Of a stretch of DNA of 64,000 bases, positions 36,135 through 45,078 are shown piece by piece (positions within the stretch are counted from its first letter, which is position 1; each line of letters begins with the position of its first letter). The stretch spans positions 186,001 through 250,000 of the forward strand of contig JADGMX010000049.1 of assembly GCA_015234525.1 (NCBI GenBank), given 5' to 3'. Both the position numbers and the translations under genes were made by a program. Under the pieces are notes generated by a model. That model searched no databases. It was given only the letters and a program-made list of their open reading frames with translations, and had not been told where the DNA came from. This stretch comes from Flavobacterium sp. (lineage in GTDB: Bacteria; Bacteroidota; Bacteroidia; Flavobacteriales; Flavobacteriaceae).

Positions 36135-37466
36135 ATGAGAAATACATTTGGAGTAGCTGTAGCAGCGTTGCTGATATCATCGGCATCATTTGCTCAGAAA
36201 GACGAGTTAAAAACATTAAAGAAACTTTACGGAAGAGATAAATTGTCTGACAAAGACATGACAGAATATAAATCTACTGTTGCTAAAGCCGAAAGTTTCT
36301 TAAGTAGCGCAAATGAAGACGATAGAACTTACATCAATTTCTATAAGTCAATGGCGCCAATCTTGGAATTACAGCGTAAAATGACGGGAGATCCGGCTCA
36401 AAACACGGCTGCAATTGCTCAGGAATTGACTCCGGCAAAAATCAACGAACTTGCCGCATCGCTTAATTCAGTTCTTGAATACGAAAAGAAAACCGGCAAA
36501 AAAGTCTATACCAAAGACATCGAAGAAACCGTTAAAAGCTTCTCGCCACTTTTGCTTAATTACGCGATTCAACTTGGTTCAAACAAGAGAGGAGCTGAAG
36601 CATCATCGCTTCTGTACAGCCTTTATACTTTAGACAAAACGAATCAGGACAACTTGTATTATGCTGCGAGTTACGCCGTAAATTCAAATGACTACGATAC
36701 CGCTCTGAAATATTACGACGAACTTAAAGCGCTTAAATATTCTGGTGAAACCACGCTTTATTACGCTCAAAACGTAGCATCTGGTAAAGAAGAATCATTT
36801 CCGACAAAAGCTGATCGCGATCGTTTTGTTTCGCTAAAAACGCACTCAATGCCACGCGATGAGAAAGTTCCTTCTAAAAGAGGTGAGATCTACAAAAATA
36901 TCGCACTGATTCTGCTTCAAAAAAACCAAGTAGAAGAAGCTAAAGCAGCATTTGTTGAAGCCAAACAAGCAAATCCCGATGATGTATCACTGATGATTAG
37001 CGAAGCCGATCTATATGTGAAATTGAAAGACTATGACACGTATACCAAACTTGTCAACCAAATCCTTCAGAAAAATCCAAAAGATGCTGTTTTAGTTTAC
37101 AACCTCGGTGTAATCAGCCTCGAGGCAAATCAATTGGCAGAAGCCGAAAAACACTTGACCCGCGCTATCGAACTCGATCCGAAAATGGGGAACGCATACT
37201 TAAACCTTGCTGCTATCAAACTTAAGCCGGACGAAGCTCTTGTTAAAGAAATGAACGCACTCGGAACTTCTGCAAAAGAAAACAAGCGTTACGATGAGCT
37301 TAAAAAGCAACGTACCGCAATGTTTCAAAGCGCAATGCCGATCCTCGAGAAAGCACACGAAATCGAACCTGCTAATCAGGACGTAATCGCTAACCTTATG
37401 AGCGTTTACAACTTCCTCGAAATGACCGATAAATACAAAGCATTAAAAGCAAAAAGACAACAATAA
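36135..37466 (+). CDS. Exported tetratricopeptide-repeat protein
   Basis: The 443-residue protein has a signal peptide (GVAVAALLISSASFAQ), so it is periplasmic or outer-membrane associated. The middle and C-terminal parts hold TPR-like helices, for example AYLNLAAIKLKPDEAL, AVLVYNLGVISLEANQLAEA and EAKAAFVEAKQANPDD. Such proteins act as protein-interaction scaffolds; the partner is unknown. It sits directly behind gyrA and ends at a strong terminator. Confidence 0.85.
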   Translation: MRNTFGVAVAALLISSASFAQKDELKTLKKLYGRDKLSDKDMTEYKSTVAKAESFLSSANEDDRTYINFYKSMAPILELQRKMTGDPAQNTAAIAQELTPAKINELAASLNSVLEYEKKTGKKVYTKDIEETVKSFSPLLLNYAIQLGSNKRGAEASSLLYSLYTLDKTNQDNLYYAASYAVNSNDYDTALKYYDELKALKYSGETTLYYAQNVASGKEESFPTKADRDRFVSLKTHSMPRDEKVPSKRGEIYKNIALILLQKNQVEEAKAAFVEAKQANPDDVSLMISEADLYVKLKDYDTYTKLVNQILQKNPKDAVLVYNLGVISLEANQLAEAEKHLTRAIELDPKMGNAYLNLAAIKLKPDEALVKEMNALGTSAKENKRYDELKKQRTAMFQSAMPILEKAHEIEPANQDVIANLMSVYNFLEMTDKYKALKAKRQQ

Positions 37467-37484
37467 GAAAATTGTCCCCATTAA

Positions 37485-37516
37485 AAAACCGGAGTTTATA
37501 GCTCCGGTTTTTTTAT
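37485..37516 (+). terminator. Terminator of gyrA-TPR unit
   Basis: AAACCGGAG pairs with CTCCGGTTT across a short loop, with seven T. The A run on the left lets it also serve the converging NlpC/P60 gene, whose stop lies in its right flank. Confidence 0.9.
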
Positions 37517-38274
37517 ATGTATTTTTTAATAACCCGCAGTTTATGCGTATGCCTATTGGTTTCAGCATTGTAAATTCCGAGGTGATCTAGCCTGTCAACA
37601 CGAACTTTTCCGCTGGCATGAATAATATAATTGTTATCCATGATTATCCCGACATGCGTGATCCGGCCTTCTTCATTGTCAAAAAATGCCAAATCGCCGG
37701 GTTCACTTTCTTCGATAAAACTAAGCGCTTCACCTTGCAAAGCCTGCTGAGAAGCATCGCGAAGCAAATGATACCCGTTGAGTTTGTAAACCATTTGCGT
37801 AAATCCCGAGCAGTCAATTCCGAACGGCGTTTTTCCGCCCCATAAATAAGGCGCATGCAAATACAAAAATGCAGTCTGAATCAGATCACCCTTAGGCTTT
37901 TGGCCAGTGGTAGCAAGTCCTTCAAACAAAAACGAGTCAGAATTAATCGATTGGTCCTCTAAGAATGAAAGCGACGATCCAAGTGGTATCGGCATTAACA
38001 AATTGTCATTACCGGTCACGTATTCAATCAAATCCGCATTCAAAACAGTAGGAGAGGCGTTAAGCGTTTCGTATTGCTGCTGCGAAATTTCCCGATATTG
38101 CTTCGTATCGACAAATCCCTCATAACCATCCCATGCAAGCTTGATCCGCGACCACATTTTGTCGTACTCAAGAACCTCAAAGTGCTCACCAAAAAGCAAT
38201 TGCGAAACAATTTCACTCCTGTCGCTCGCCTGATCACGCAAAGGCACAATGGCTAAATTGCAAATTCCAAACAT
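37513..38274 (-). CDS. NlpC/P60 (C40) family peptidase with SH3-like domain
   Basis: The 253-residue protein has an N-terminal bacterial SH3-like region (LAIVPLRDQASDRSEIVSQL, LFGEHFEVLEYDKMWSRIK). A C-terminal NlpC/P60 domain contains the catalytic Cys in GIDCSGFTQMVYK, the His in THVGIIMDN and a third polar residue in YIIHASG. Enzymes of this kind cut the D-Glu to diamino-acid bond of peptidoglycan stem peptides. No signal peptide is evident, so it may act on recycled muropeptides in the cytosol. Confidence 0.92.
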   Translation of the reverse strand: MFGICNLAIVPLRDQASDRSEIVSQLLFGEHFEVLEYDKMWSRIKLAWDGYEGFVDTKQYREISQQQYETLNASPTVLNADLIEYVTGNDNLLMPIPLGSSLSFLEDQSINSDSFLFEGLATTGQKPKGDLIQTAFLYLHAPYLWGGKTPFGIDCSGFTQMVYKLNGYHLLRDASQQALQGEALSFIEESEPGDLAFFDNEEGRITHVGIIMDNNYIIHASGKVRVDRLDHLGIYNAETNRHTHKLRVIKKYI

Positions 38275-38291
38275 CTGCTTTACTGAATTAT

Positions 38292-38406
38292 TAGAAGCTA
38301 TTTCCTGCTATCCGCTTTATCTGCCATTTTTCAGAAAAACGTCGGTATTCATTGACCTCGGATTTCAAAAATGTCAGGATATCGCTCCTATCAGGGCTAG
38401 GGCTTT
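38292..38406 (+). repeat. Type A structured intergenic repeat, copy 5
   Basis: The left arm begins AGAAGCTATTTCCTGCTATC and continues CGCTTTATC; the right arm is GGATATCGCTCC plus TATCAGGGCTAGGGCTTTA. The middle stem is CTGCCATTTTT/AAAAATGTCAG (10 of 11 paired). The long loop contains GTCGGTATTCATTGACC, similar to the loop of copy 4. Confidence 0.85.
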
Positions 38407-38416
38407 ATCGTACTAA

Positions 38417-39595
38417 TTATATTTTCTCGATAACAATCGCCGATGCGCCACCGCCACCGTTGCAAATTGCCGCTGCTCCAATCCGACCATTGTTCTGATC
38501 AAGTACGCTTAACAACGTTACGATGATTCTCGCGCCTGAACATCCAAGGGGATGACCAAGAGATACCGCGCCACCGTTTACATTCACCTTGTCATTGTCT
38601 AGTCCGAGGATCTTGGAATTTACCAATCCAACAACCGAAAATGCTTCATTGAATTCGAAATAATCAACATCAGATAATTCCAATCCTACTTTTTTCAAGG
38701 CTTTTGGCAATGCTTTGCTCGGGCTTGTTGTAAACCATTTCGGTTCTTGTTCCGCGTCAGCATAACTTTTAATATATGCAAGTGGCTTCAATCCTAACGA
38801 AAGCGCTTTTTCTTCGCTCATCAAAATAACTGCCGCAGCTCCGTCATTAATTGTCGATGCGTTTGCAGCCGTAACAGTTCCTTCTTTAGTAAACGCCGCA
38901 TTTAACGATGCAATCTTATCGAGCTTAACGTTTGTGTATTCTTCGTCTTTAACGACCATAACGGGCTCGCCACGTCGCTGAGGAACGGCCACCGGAACAA
39001 CTTCATCGTCGAATTTTCCAGCGTCCCAAGCCTTTGCGGAACGATCATAAGATTGAATTGCATATTTGTCCTGATCTTCTCTCGTGATCCCGTGTTCAGT
39101 TGCGCACATATCCGCGCAGACTCCCATCGCATTATTGTCATAAGCGTCAGTTAACCCGTCTTTTTGAAGTCCGTCGATCATTGAAGCCGGACCAAACTTA
39201 TATCCATTTCTCAAATGAAGGTAATGCGGAATCATACTCATGTTTTCCATTCCGCCTGCTACAACCACTTCAGCATCGCCCGCCATAATGGCTTGCGCAC
39301 CTTGCATCACAGCTTTCATCCCTGAAGCACAAACTTTATTTACTGTTGTAGCTACAACCGTATCAGGAAGTCCCGCAAAACGCGATGCCTGACGAGCCGG
39401 TGCTTGACCAACTCCCGCTTGAACAACGTTACCCATGATCACTTCGTCAACAAGGTTAACATCGAGGTTTATTTTATCAATAGCGCCTTTAATAGCGGCC
39501 GCACCTAATTGCGGAGCCGGAATTGTTGATAATGCACCCATAAAGCTGCCAATTGGCGTTCGTGCCGCAGAAACTATAACTATTTTTTTATCCAT
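38417..39595 (-). CDS. Acetyl-CoA C-acyltransferase (thiolase)
   Basis: The 392-residue enzyme condenses or cleaves acyl-CoA units. The acylated cysteine lies in NKVCASGMKAVMQGA, the histidine in NEAFSVV and GGAVSLGHPLGCSGAR, and the second cysteine in CNGGGGASA. The start at ATG 39595 (MDKKIVIVSAARTPIG) gives the usual family length; the track start adds three residues. The type (biosynthetic AtoB or degradative) is not decided by sequence alone. It is a single-gene unit. Confidence 0.93.
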   Translation of the reverse strand: MDKKIVIVSAARTPIGSFMGALSTIPAPQLGAAAIKGAIDKINLDVNLVDEVIMGNVVQAGVGQAPARQASRFAGLPDTVVATTVNKVCASGMKAVMQGAQAIMAGDAEVVVAGGMENMSMIPHYLHLRNGYKFGPASMIDGLQKDGLTDAYDNNAMGVCADMCATEHGITREDQDKYAIQSYDRSAKAWDAGKFDDEVVPVAVPQRRGEPVMVVKDEEYTNVKLDKIASLNAAFTKEGTVTAANASTINDGAAAVILMSEEKALSLGLKPLAYIKSYADAEQEPKWFTTSPSKALPKALKKVGLELSDVDYFEFNEAFSVVGLVNSKILGLDNDKVNVNGGAVSLGHPLGCSGARIIVTLLSVLDQNNGRIGAAAICNGGGGASAIVIEKI

Positions 39596-39774
39596 GATTT
39601 TCAAGATTTGGTGCGAATTTACGGATTTTAAAAATAATGTTGCGCATTAACCCAATATTCTGGAACACGCGGATGTATCTTAACTTAAATCTCAATTCTA
39701 AATTTGTAGTTGATTGATAGCTAGCTTATTTATAGGTCGACCAAAAAAAACATGAGAAAAATCTACTTATTTAC

Positions 39775-39805
39775 TTGTAAAATATATATTACTAAGTTAC
39801 ATTTG
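39775..39805 (+). promoter_or_regulatory. Promoter of the Ser-Pro-Arg tRNA cluster
   Basis: TTG (39775-39777), 20 bases, then TACATTTG (39798-39805), a full consensus match 33 bases before the first tRNA. Confidence 0.75.
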
Positions 39806-39838
39806 CAACCGCTAAAACGATAAGTTCTTATTAGCATT

Positions 39839-39925
39839 GGAGAGTTGCCTGAGAGGCCGAAAGGACATGTTTGCTAAACATGCGTATGGGAAACTGTACC
39901 AAGGGTTCGAATCCCTTACTCTCCG
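39839..39925 (+). tRNA. tRNA-Ser (GCT)
   Basis: This is an 87-base class II tRNA with a long variable arm. The acceptor GGAGAGT pairs with ACTCTCC, the anticodon stem CATGT/ACATG holds the loop TTGCTAA, and the T loop is TTCGAAT. The anticodon GCT reads AGC/AGU. CCA is not encoded. Confidence 0.96.
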
Positions 39926-39934
39926 CAATACCTT

Positions 39935-40009
39935 CGGGGTGTAGCGTAGCCCGGTCATCGCGCCTGGTTTGGGACCAGGAGGTCGCAGGTTCGAATCCTG
40001 CCACCCCGA
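39935..40009 (+). tRNA. tRNA-Pro (TGG)
   Basis: The acceptor CGGGGTG pairs with CACCCCG, the anticodon stem CCTGG/CCAGG holds the loop TTTGGGA, and the T arm is GCAGG-TTCGAAT-CCTGC. The anticodon is TGG. It lies nine bases after tRNA-Ser. Confidence 0.96.
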
Positions 40010-40027
40010 CTTAAGGTTTTTTATGAC

Positions 40028-40104
<77 letters not shown>

Positions 40105-40108
40105 CTTT

Positions 40109-40135
40109 AACCACTGATTTTCAGTGGTTTTTTTG
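40109..40135 (+). terminator. Terminator of the tRNA cluster
   Basis: AACCACTGA pairs with TCAGTGGTT over a three-base loop, followed by a T run. Confidence 0.92.
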
Positions 40136-40249
40136 GTTTTAGACTTCATCTGGATTTCGCTTTTCCGAAAGTTTTTAAATTCTTTCCGTATCAAACATCA
40201 TCGCGACTTCAACTCAAATTCGTTACTTTTAGATCGTTAATAATTACCG

Positions 40250-40864
40250 ATGATTAAATTTATAACGTCCGTGGTTGCAATTTTTTCTGCAAACTTTGCA
40301 ATTTCTCAGTCTATAGCAGATACGTCATTTGTCAATCTTAAAGATTATAGCACCAATTTCGTGTATGATATGCGTTATGCAACCGATAATAATTTTTTGA
40401 GGGCTAAAGTGTATGATTGCGCCGAATGTATCTTGCGCCTAAACACCGTCAAAGCATTAATTTCAGCTAACGAAGAGTTTGTGGAAAAAGGTTACAAAAT
40501 CAAGATATTCGATTGTTATCGGCCGGTCGACATTCAACGCCGGATGTGGGCAATTGTTCCTAATCCGCGCTATGTCGCAAATCCTGACAAAGGTTCGATC
40601 CACAATAGGGGTGGTGCGGTCGATATCACCTTGGTCGATTCAGATGGTGTTGAATTAGATATGGGAACCGATTTCGATCACTTTGGACCCGAAGCAGCTC
40701 ATGGTGCGGGAAAGCATTCGCGTCAGGTGCAAAAAAACAGAAAACTTCTCAAGAAAGTAATGCTCAAACACGGTTTCAACGCTTTTGCGTCGGAGTGGTG
40801 GCACTACAACTTAGACGGCGCCTCAAAGTATCCGGTTTCAAATCAAAAATGGTTGTGCGATTAA
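40250..40864 (+). CDS. D-alanyl-D-alanine dipeptidase (VanX/DdpX, M15D family)
   Basis: The 204-residue protein has a signal peptide (SVVAIFSANFAISQS), so it is periplasmic. The zinc ligands are in SIHNRGGAVDITL (SxHxxGxAxD motif) and EWWHY, and CYRPVDIQRRMW holds the conserved arginine. It would cut D-Ala-D-Ala. Without vanH or vanA neighbours it is more likely a wall-recycling enzyme than part of glycopeptide resistance. The 3' end overlaps the next, convergent gene by four bases. Confidence 0.92.
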   Translation: MIKFITSVVAIFSANFAISQSIADTSFVNLKDYSTNFVYDMRYATDNNFLRAKVYDCAECILRLNTVKALISANEEFVEKGYKIKIFDCYRPVDIQRRMWAIVPNPRYVANPDKGSIHNRGGAVDITLVDSDGVELDMGTDFDHFGPEAAHGAGKHSRQVQKNRKLLKKVMLKHGFNAFASEWWHYNLDGASKYPVSNQKWLCD

Positions 40865-41424
40865 TCTTCGATACAACGAAGTGTGTTCATGAAGTATTTC
40901 TCCGGCTGATAGCTTTTGCCGTCAATCTCAGACACTAAGTTCTCTTTTAAAATATAATCGACCGTTTCATCAGCAAATTTAATTCGCATTAATGTGGCCG
41001 GCGATTTTTTAAGTTCTTCAAAAGAATCTTTCATAAACAAAAAGTATCCGTTCATGATTCGGTTGATGTTTCCATCTTCGGTTCTGACCGATGTTCCGCA
41101 GTCATCCTGCTCAACGTGCATCAAGGTAATAATTTTGTTATTGGCCAGTTGCAAGTAAATTCGCGATTTCTTATCAAGACATTTTGCAGGTAAAAATCCT
41201 TTGCTCTTATTGATAAATTGAACGTTTAACGTGGGTAAATTGTCGGTCAAGGCAAGTGAAAAATATAGGTAATTGGAGTTCCCGGCAAAATTCCGCTCAT
41301 ACATTAAATAATCCTTGGTGTTTTTATAACTTCCGATTGAATCAGAAATGTTCACGCTCCAATCGCATGGATCCTGTGCGTATGAAAAAAGAGTGAAGAA
41401 CAAAAAAAGTAAGGGCAATCTCAT
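40861..41424 (-). CDS. Secreted protein of unknown function
   Basis: I do not recognise a family. From ATG 41424, which forms an ATGA overlap with the upstream stop, it has 187 residues. These begin with a signal peptide (RLPLLFLFFTLFSYAQ) directly followed by DPCDW. Four cysteines (in DPCDW, AKCLDKK, QDDCGTS and LRCIED) could form two disulfides, consistent with a periplasmic or surface location. It is the last gene of the tsaD-led minus-strand run. Confidence 0.75.
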   Translation of the reverse strand: MRLPLLFLFFTLFSYAQDPCDWSVNISDSIGSYKNTKDYLMYERNFAGNSNYLYFSLALTDNLPTLNVQFINKSKGFLPAKCLDKKSRIYLQLANNKIITLMHVEQDDCGTSVRTEDGNINRIMNGYFLFMKDSFEELKKSPATLMRIKFADETVDYILKENLVSEIDGKSYQPEKYFMNTLRCIED

Positions 41425-42602
41425 GGTTGAATTTTGGTGCAAAGTAAAACTATTTTACGATTATCGATATCGGTCGTGAAGAAACTATAACATTTTCCGC
41501 CATCCAGAATTTTCCATTTCTTCCGGATTTCTTCTACGGTCTCCGGAAAATTTCGGGTAGTCACATTCATTCTTTGTTTCGAAAACAACTTCATTTCAGC
41601 TTTGTTATACTCGACAATATTTTCGACCAAAAATCTTCTGCCGGGAAAATCGATCAATTCGTCTGAGGTAAATAAGTGCGAATGTTGGTGGAGTTTCTCA
41701 ATGCCGAAAATCTCGGAAATTGCAGCAAAAGCACCGGCTTTCATGATTGCCGCGTTAGGTTCGTACACATATTTTTTAGGAAGCGAATATTTTGAAATAC
41801 CGACCGTCGACGGATTAAAAACCAACCTCTCGGATTCGTCCTGAGTAATATTCACACAAGTGATAATCGGATCCCCATTAAACGACTTGCTAAGTGTCCA
41901 CAGCAGTTCTTTAACCTCGTTATTGACAGCCACAACATGGATGCTTTTCACATTTGGCAATTCGCGTAAACCGGCAGAAATATCAAGTAAAGGCGCGGTT
42001 TTCATCAAAATATTATCCGAATAATTGAAATAAGTTGGCAACAATTCGGGTACATTCGGGATGCAATCGCTCATCATAAAAACCTTGCCTTTGTGATTGT
42101 GTCTTCTGGCCGGATCAACATAAATCCAATCCCATTTTTGGTTGAGATTTTTCAAGATTTCCAAACTATCGCCGGCATATGTTGAAATATTGTCAATCTT
42201 CATTACCTGAAAATTATGACAAACAATCGCTGAAAGATCAATGTCGTATTCGCAATGAGCAACGTTTTCAATTTTTTTCGAAAAGTAGTAATCATCAACA
42301 CCAAAGCCGCCGGAAAGATCAATCAACGACCTGCCGCTGACCAGATTTGATTTGAATCCTGCCGTAATTTCAGACGATGTTTGTTCAATCGACAGCTTTT
42401 CGGGATAGTAAATATCGTCGCAATTAAACCACGTAGGAAGTTTTTCTTTTGCTTTCGATTTGGCAACAATCTGATTGAGAATGACCTTATAGTCAATTTC
42501 CGGGAACGGATTTTTAGTTAAAGCGAGTTTCGAGATGTCTGACGTTAAGTTGCTAGTAATGAAGCGCTGAACATTTTTGCTTAGAATGCGTTGATCCATC
42601 AA
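41421..42602 (-). CDS. Class I SAM-dependent methyltransferase with THUMP-like domain
   Basis: The 393-residue protein has an N-terminal helical part, then a Rossmann methyltransferase core. Motif I is SLIDLSGGFGVDDYYFS, an acidic residue follows in HCEYDIDLSAIV, and WDWIYVDPARR is a DPxR-type catalytic loop. The C-terminal half (VYEPNAAIMKAGAFAAI, FPGRRFLVENIVEY) matches the THUMP-like/PG1098 family of Bacteroidetes. The target is probably RNA but unproven. ATG 42602 overlaps the upstream permease stop by four bases. Confidence 0.83.
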   Translation of the reverse strand: MMDQRILSKNVQRFITSNLTSDISKLALTKNPFPEIDYKVILNQIVAKSKAKEKLPTWFNCDDIYYPEKLSIEQTSSEITAGFKSNLVSGRSLIDLSGGFGVDDYYFSKKIENVAHCEYDIDLSAIVCHNFQVMKIDNISTYAGDSLEILKNLNQKWDWIYVDPARRHNHKGKVFMMSDCIPNVPELLPTYFNYSDNILMKTAPLLDISAGLRELPNVKSIHVVAVNNEVKELLWTLSKSFNGDPIITCVNITQDESERLVFNPSTVGISKYSLPKKYVYEPNAAIMKAGAFAAISEIFGIEKLHQHSHLFTSDELIDFPGRRFLVENIVEYNKAEMKLFSKQRMNVTTRNFPETVEEIRKKWKILDGGKCYSFFTTDIDNRKIVLLCTKIQP

Positions 42603-43690
42603 ATGTCCTTTGTCATTTGTCGTACAATCTTATTTTCGGGCAGAAACTCTTTTGCAACAACCTTAATGATCGTATACAATGGAACCGCGATAATCATTCC
42701 GGCAATACCCGATAAAAAACCGGCGATCAGTATCACTAAAAATATCTCGAGTGGATGCGATTTGACACTGTTGGAGAATATCAGCGGTTGTGAAAGATTG
42801 TTGTCAATTACCTGAACAATCCAAAATCCGATCAATACATAAATGGTTGCAGGCAATATGTCGCTTTGGAAATTTTCGCCCAAATGGCTTAACATAGTCA
42901 AAATTGCCGCAAACACTGAACTGATTAGTGGGCCTATATACGGAATGATGTTCAGAACCGCGCAGAAAAATGCAATTACAAACGCATTTGGAATGCCGAA
43001 AATCAACAAGACAATCAGATATAAAACAAAAATCACAAATAACTGAATTAATAATCCTACAAAATATCGGCTTAGAAGATCGTTAATTGTATCGAGCGAG
43101 TGCAGGATTTTGTCCTTGTGATTTGTAGGTAGAATTTTTTTAATGCCGGTCACAAACATTTTGCGATCCTTGAGAAAAAAGAAAGTGATAAACATGACTG
43201 AAGCGAAACCAATTCCGAAACTGCTTAATGCGTTTAACAAGCCGTTTAAAAACGCCGGAATAAAAGATAAATCCAATTGCGATGCGATTTCATTTGGCTT
43301 AAGCATGTTGTCGCTATCGATATTGTATCCGTCGAGGAAGGTCTTAATTTGTGAAAGCAGCGTGGTGAGTTGAGCCTCGATGTCGAGCGTTGATAGAACC
43401 GACAGATTTTTCCCTTGAGCAACAATCAGCGGAATAAATAATAAAATAAGTCCGACAATTATTGAAACATAAAGTGTCAATGTCAGTATTACCGCTGCTA
43501 AATGTGGAAGTTTGGTCTTTCTGGTTAAAAATTTAATAATCGGATTACCGACCATTGTCAGAATGATGGCGAGCATCAGGTAAATAATAATTGACTGAAT
43601 TTTAAAGAGGAAAATCAGCAGCAAATATAAAATTGCCAAAATGATGACTGCTCGTACAATTCCGTTGGCGATAACTTTTGATGTAAACAT
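42599..43690 (-). CDS. AI-2E family transporter (PerM-like permease)
   Basis: The 363-residue protein has about eight hydrophobic helices. Family features are PLISSVFAAILTML following NIIPYIGP, and the C-terminal LEIFLVILIAGFLSGIAGMII. The family was named after the E. coli autoinducer-2 exporter, but members transport different solutes, including sodium in exchange for protons. The substrate here is unknown. It overlaps the downstream methyltransferase and follows the DUF4159 gene by 37 bases. Confidence 0.9.
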   Translation of the reverse strand: MFTSKVIANGIVRAVIILAILYLLLIFLFKIQSIIIYLMLAIILTMVGNPIIKFLTRKTKLPHLAAVILTLTLYVSIIVGLILLFIPLIVAQGKNLSVLSTLDIEAQLTTLLSQIKTFLDGYNIDSDNMLKPNEIASQLDLSFIPAFLNGLLNALSSFGIGFASVMFITFFFLKDRKMFVTGIKKILPTNHKDKILHSLDTINDLLSRYFVGLLIQLFVIFVLYLIVLLIFGIPNAFVIAFFCAVLNIIPYIGPLISSVFAAILTMLSHLGENFQSDILPATIYVLIGFWIVQVIDNNLSQPLIFSNSVKSHPLEIFLVILIAGFLSGIAGMIIAVPLYTIIKVVAKEFLPENKIVRQMTKDI

Positions 43691-43727
43691 GTTGTGTGGT
43701 TTACTACAAACTTAGCTAATAAATCGC

Positions 43728-44369
43728 TTAATTATTGAAAATATAATGGATGATATTGGCGCCCATTTTTAAGGCTTTTTCGCGAACGTCAGCGGGATCA
43801 TTGTTCACTTCTGGATCTTCCCAGCCGTCACCTAGGTCGGTTTCATACGTGTATAATAATGCAATTCGGCCTTCTGCAAAAATGGCAAATGCTTGTGGTC
43901 GTTTGCCGTCGTGCTCGTGGATTTTCGGAAGTCCGCCCGGAAAAGCAAATGGCTTCTGGAAAATTTGATGCGTTGAGGGAAGCTCCATTAAATCCCGATC
44001 TGGAAACAATTTCTTGATTTCACCGCGAATAAATTTATCCATTCCGTAATTGTCATCAATGTGGAGAAATCCGCCGCCATCCAGATATTTCCGCAAATTG
44101 GAGATGTCTGTCGAACTGAAAACAACATTTCCGTGACCGGTTAAATGAACGTATGGATAATCAAAAATCTCCGGACTTCCGGGCTCAACTGTTGCAGGCT
44201 TTGGCTTGATCCGCGTTGAAATGTTTTGATTGCAGTACTTAATTAGATTTGGCAAAGAAGTCGGATTAGCATACCAATCGCCACCGCCGTTGTACTTCAC
44301 AAGTGCGATCTCCTGCGATGAGGCTGTGACTGAAATTATCGCCAATAAAAGGAATGCAATTTTTTTCAT
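43728..44369 (-). CDS. DUF4159 domain protein, exported
   Basis: The start at ATG 44369 (MKKIAFLLLAIISVTASSQ) gives a clean signal peptide and 213 residues; the track start adds four residues and overlaps rsmE. The DUF4159 block (glutamine-amidotransferase-like fold) is recognised from YPYVHLTGHGNVVFSS, YLDGGGFLHIDDNYG and GRIALLYTYETDLGDGWED. Function is unknown. It lies in the tsaD-rsmE run. Confidence 0.85.
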   Translation of the reverse strand: MKKIAFLLLAIISVTASSQEIALVKYNGGGDWYANPTSLPNLIKYCNQNISTRIKPKPATVEPGSPEIFDYPYVHLTGHGNVVFSSTDISNLRKYLDGGGFLHIDDNYGMDKFIRGEIKKLFPDRDLMELPSTHQIFQKPFAFPGGLPKIHEHDGKRPQAFAIFAEGRIALLYTYETDLGDGWEDPEVNNDPADVREKALKMGANIIHYIFNN

Positions 44370-44373
44370 CGGA

Positions 44374-45078
44374 TTATTCATTTACAAATGCAACGCTGTG
44401 AACGGCAACGATCGCCGCAGTTTCGGTTCGAAGTCGCGTGTTGCCCAAAGATACAGGCTGAAACCCTTTGTCAAGCGCCAATTTAATTTCTTTCGGAGAG
44501 AAATCGCCTTCCGGACCAATCAAAATGATCGTATCTGAATTTGGGTTTAATGCGCTTTTGAGCAGTTTTTTTTCACCGTCTTCGCAATGAGCTATAAATT
44601 TCTGACCGACAATTTCGCCTTTCATGAATTCTGAAAAGCTGATTGGATCGTTTAATTTTGGCAGGTGATAGCGCAACGATTGCTTCATCGCTGATAAAAT
44701 CACTTTAGTCATCCGTTCGGTTTTTAATGTATTTCGTTCCGAATGATCGCAGATAATCGGGGTAATTTCGGTCACGCCGATTTCAGTCGCTTTCTCAAGA
44801 AACCACTCGTACCGGTCGTTCATTTTGGTCGGTGCAACAACCATATGCAATTGAAAATCTGATGGCAATTGCTTTTCCGTTGATGCAATCCGGACTGCAC
44901 ATTTATGGTCTGACGCCGCTATAATTTCGCATGTAAATAATTGTCCTAAACCATTAGTAACAAATAATTTATCACCTTCTTTCTTACGAAGTACTTTAAC
45001 AATATGCCGACTTTCCTCTTTGTCAAAAGTAAAGCTGATCGTGGTATTGTCGATGTCTGAATTATAGAATAATTGCAT
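44374..45078 (-). CDS. rsmE: 16S rRNA (uracil-1498-N3)-methyltransferase
   Basis: The 234-residue SPOUT-class enzyme methylates U1498 of 16S rRNA. A short N-terminal PUA-like part (ESRHIVKVLRKKEGDKLFV) precedes the trefoil-knot domain with ATEIGVTEITPIICDHSER. The knot signature is ILIGPEGDFSPKEI followed by SLGNTRLRTETAAI. It abuts tsaD with no gap. Confidence 0.95.
   Translation of the reverse strand: MQLFYNSDIDNTTISFTFDKEESRHIVKVLRKKEGDKLFVTNGLGQLFTCEIIAASDHKCAVRIASTEKQLPSDFQLHMVVAPTKMNDRYEWFLEKATEIGVTEITPIICDHSERNTLKTERMTKVILSAMKQSLRYHLPKLNDPISFSEFMKGEIVGQKFIAHCEDGEKKLLKSALNPNSDTIILIGPEGDFSPKEIKLALDKGFQPVSLGNTRLRTETAAIVAVHSVAFVNE

Noticed and set aside
40250-40864. VanX-like gene as part of a glycopeptide resistance cluster
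   Set aside because: No vanH, vanA or vanS/R-like genes are near; the flanks are tRNAs and housekeeping genes.
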